Assembly (NCBI GenBank): GCA_031993545.1
Contig: DAMAHZ010000008.1
Span: 7,178-71,177 of the forward strand
Length of the DNA: 64,000 nucleotides
Reading direction: 5' to 3'
Source: UBA1535 sp002323775
GTDB lineage: Bacteria; Bacillota; Clostridia; Tissierellales; Sedimentibacteraceae
Positions 63,536 to 64,000 of the stretch are shown here, in pieces. The notes beneath the pieces are model-generated. The model did not search any database. It was not told where the DNA came from and worked only from the letters and a program-made list of their open reading frames with translations. The position numbers and the translations under genes are program-made. The stretch's first letter is position 1. Each line of letters starts with the position of its first letter.

Positions 63536-63914
63536 TGTCTTCTTCGTTAATTTCTGTTGAAACTTCTTCTTCAATAAGCTCATTGTTAAGCTTTACTTCT
63601 TTACCTTTTTTCTCAACACTGCCTATAGCCCATTTAGCCATAGTCATTCTTTGTTTTCCGTGATTTAGTTCTAAAACCATAGTGTCATCACCAATTTTAA
63701 CGATTTTACCATGGATTCCTCCTATAGTGATGATATCATCACCAACTGTTGCACTGTCTCTCATTTGCTTAACCTCTTTGTCTTTTTTCTTTTGAGGTTT
63801 GATAATTACAAAGTAGAAAACGGCAAACATAACAACAAGCATTATAATGCCTGTATATGGAGATGCTCCAGCTGCTGGAGCTGCTGCTAAACCAAATAAA
63901 TTTAAGTTGTACAT
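63531..63914 (-). CDS. yajC: Preprotein translocase subunit YajC
   Basis: 127 residues. One membrane helix (IIMLVVMFAVFYFVIIKPQKKK) with the conserved IIKPQKK boundary, then a beta domain (VGDDIITIGGIHGKIVKIGDD). Accessory to SecDF-YidC in protein export. The C-terminal ~40 acidic residues are an extension. GAGGAGG precedes the ATG. Further genes of the usual queA-tgt-yajC-secDF order would lie outside the window. Confidence 0.95.
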   Translation of the reverse strand: MYNLNLFGLAAAPAAGASPYTGIIMLVVMFAVFYFVIIKPQKKKDKEVKQMRDSATVGDDIITIGGIHGKIVKIGDDTMVLELNHGKQRMTMAKWAIGSVEKKGKEVKLNNELIEEEVSTEINEEDK

Positions 63915-64000
63915 AATATTTTTCCTCCTCTTGTTTGTAGTGTGCTAATCTTTGATTAGCATTATATTAATTTTTAAATACTACACTAATTTTGAACACT

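Noticed and set aside
1..64000. tRNA, rRNA, insertion sequences or prophage genes
   Set aside because: No sequence with tRNA or rRNA hallmarks, transposase, integrase or phage structural gene was recognised by eye; a covariance-model search would be needed to exclude small RNAs.

Overview
The window comes from a low-GC, Gram-positive anaerobe of the Bacillota, most likely a clostridium. This is inferred from the strongly AT-rich sequence with AGGAGG ribosome binding sites, the alaS-ireB-ruvX-DUF1292-RNase J block, an aspS T-box, a ribosomal protein L27 with a cleavable N-terminus next to its Prp protease, HelD, pyruvate phosphate dikinase, ThyX and a Rrf2/IscR-iscS-iscU operon. Nothing seen fixes the genus. 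A 10-N gap inside prfB shows that this is a draft scaffold.

Most of the window is ordinary chromosome read from the minus strand. 1-8.6 kb: RNase J (cut by the window edge), DUF1292, RuvX, an aldo/keto reductase-ferredoxin fusion, IreB, AlaS and the iscR-iscS-iscU group. 8.7-12.4 kb: an M14 cell-wall peptidase, an unknown gene, RarA and an RseC-like protein. 22.4-34.5 kb: AspS with its T-box, a frameshifted endonuclease/exonuclease/phosphatase-family gene, PPDK, ThyX, Obg-YhbY, L21-Prp-L27 and RodA. 34.7-54.9 kb: a patatin without a normal start codon, a CPBP protease, bacteriohemerythrin, HelD, a 35-residue DUF4044-like membrane peptide, a HAD phosphatase, Tex, RF2 with its programmed frameshift, SecA, two flavoproteins, an EamA transporter, an Lrp regulator, a LUD protein and an OadA-type carboxyltransferase. 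55-64 kb: a BspA-like lipoprotein, an alpha-galactosidase/AraC/galactokinase group, an EAL phosphodiesterase, a YiiX-like hydrolase and YajC.

The unusual part is 13.0-22.3 kb, an apparently self-contained, peptide-regulated RiPP locus. Four tandem minus-strand units, each with its own operator, promoter, gene and terminator, encode peptides of 51-55 residues. Their N-termini are conserved (K/R-N/S-LL-D/N-SIW followed by an acidic ED patch) and their C-termini are Pro-rich (SCGGPKPP ... C). Divergent from them lie two radical SAM/SPASM enzymes and an M55 D-aminopeptidase-family protein with all metal ligands present. Downstream of the precursors is an ABC exporter lacking a C39 leader peptidase. 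Beyond it are a large regulator with two HTH domains and TPR-like helices and, overlapping its 3' end tail to tail, a 56-residue secreted peptide gene not previously called.

Five copies of one long palindrome (20-bp arms, core GGACAAGTTTTCATA) sit immediately upstream of the -35 position of every precursor promoter, the radical SAM operon promoter and the secreted-peptide promoter. The -35/-10 spacing is 17 bp in all of them. This looks like a regulon: secreted peptide, sensor/activator, palindrome, precursors plus modification enzymes. The product, the modification chemistry and the role of the M55 enzyme cannot be read from the sequence.

Other points: a decayed tcdA-like pseudogene sits between rseC and the RiPP locus, a dispersed TTTAGCGAAGAG hairpin family occurs at gene ends, and a 130-bp near-perfect palindrome lies at 35.7 kb.
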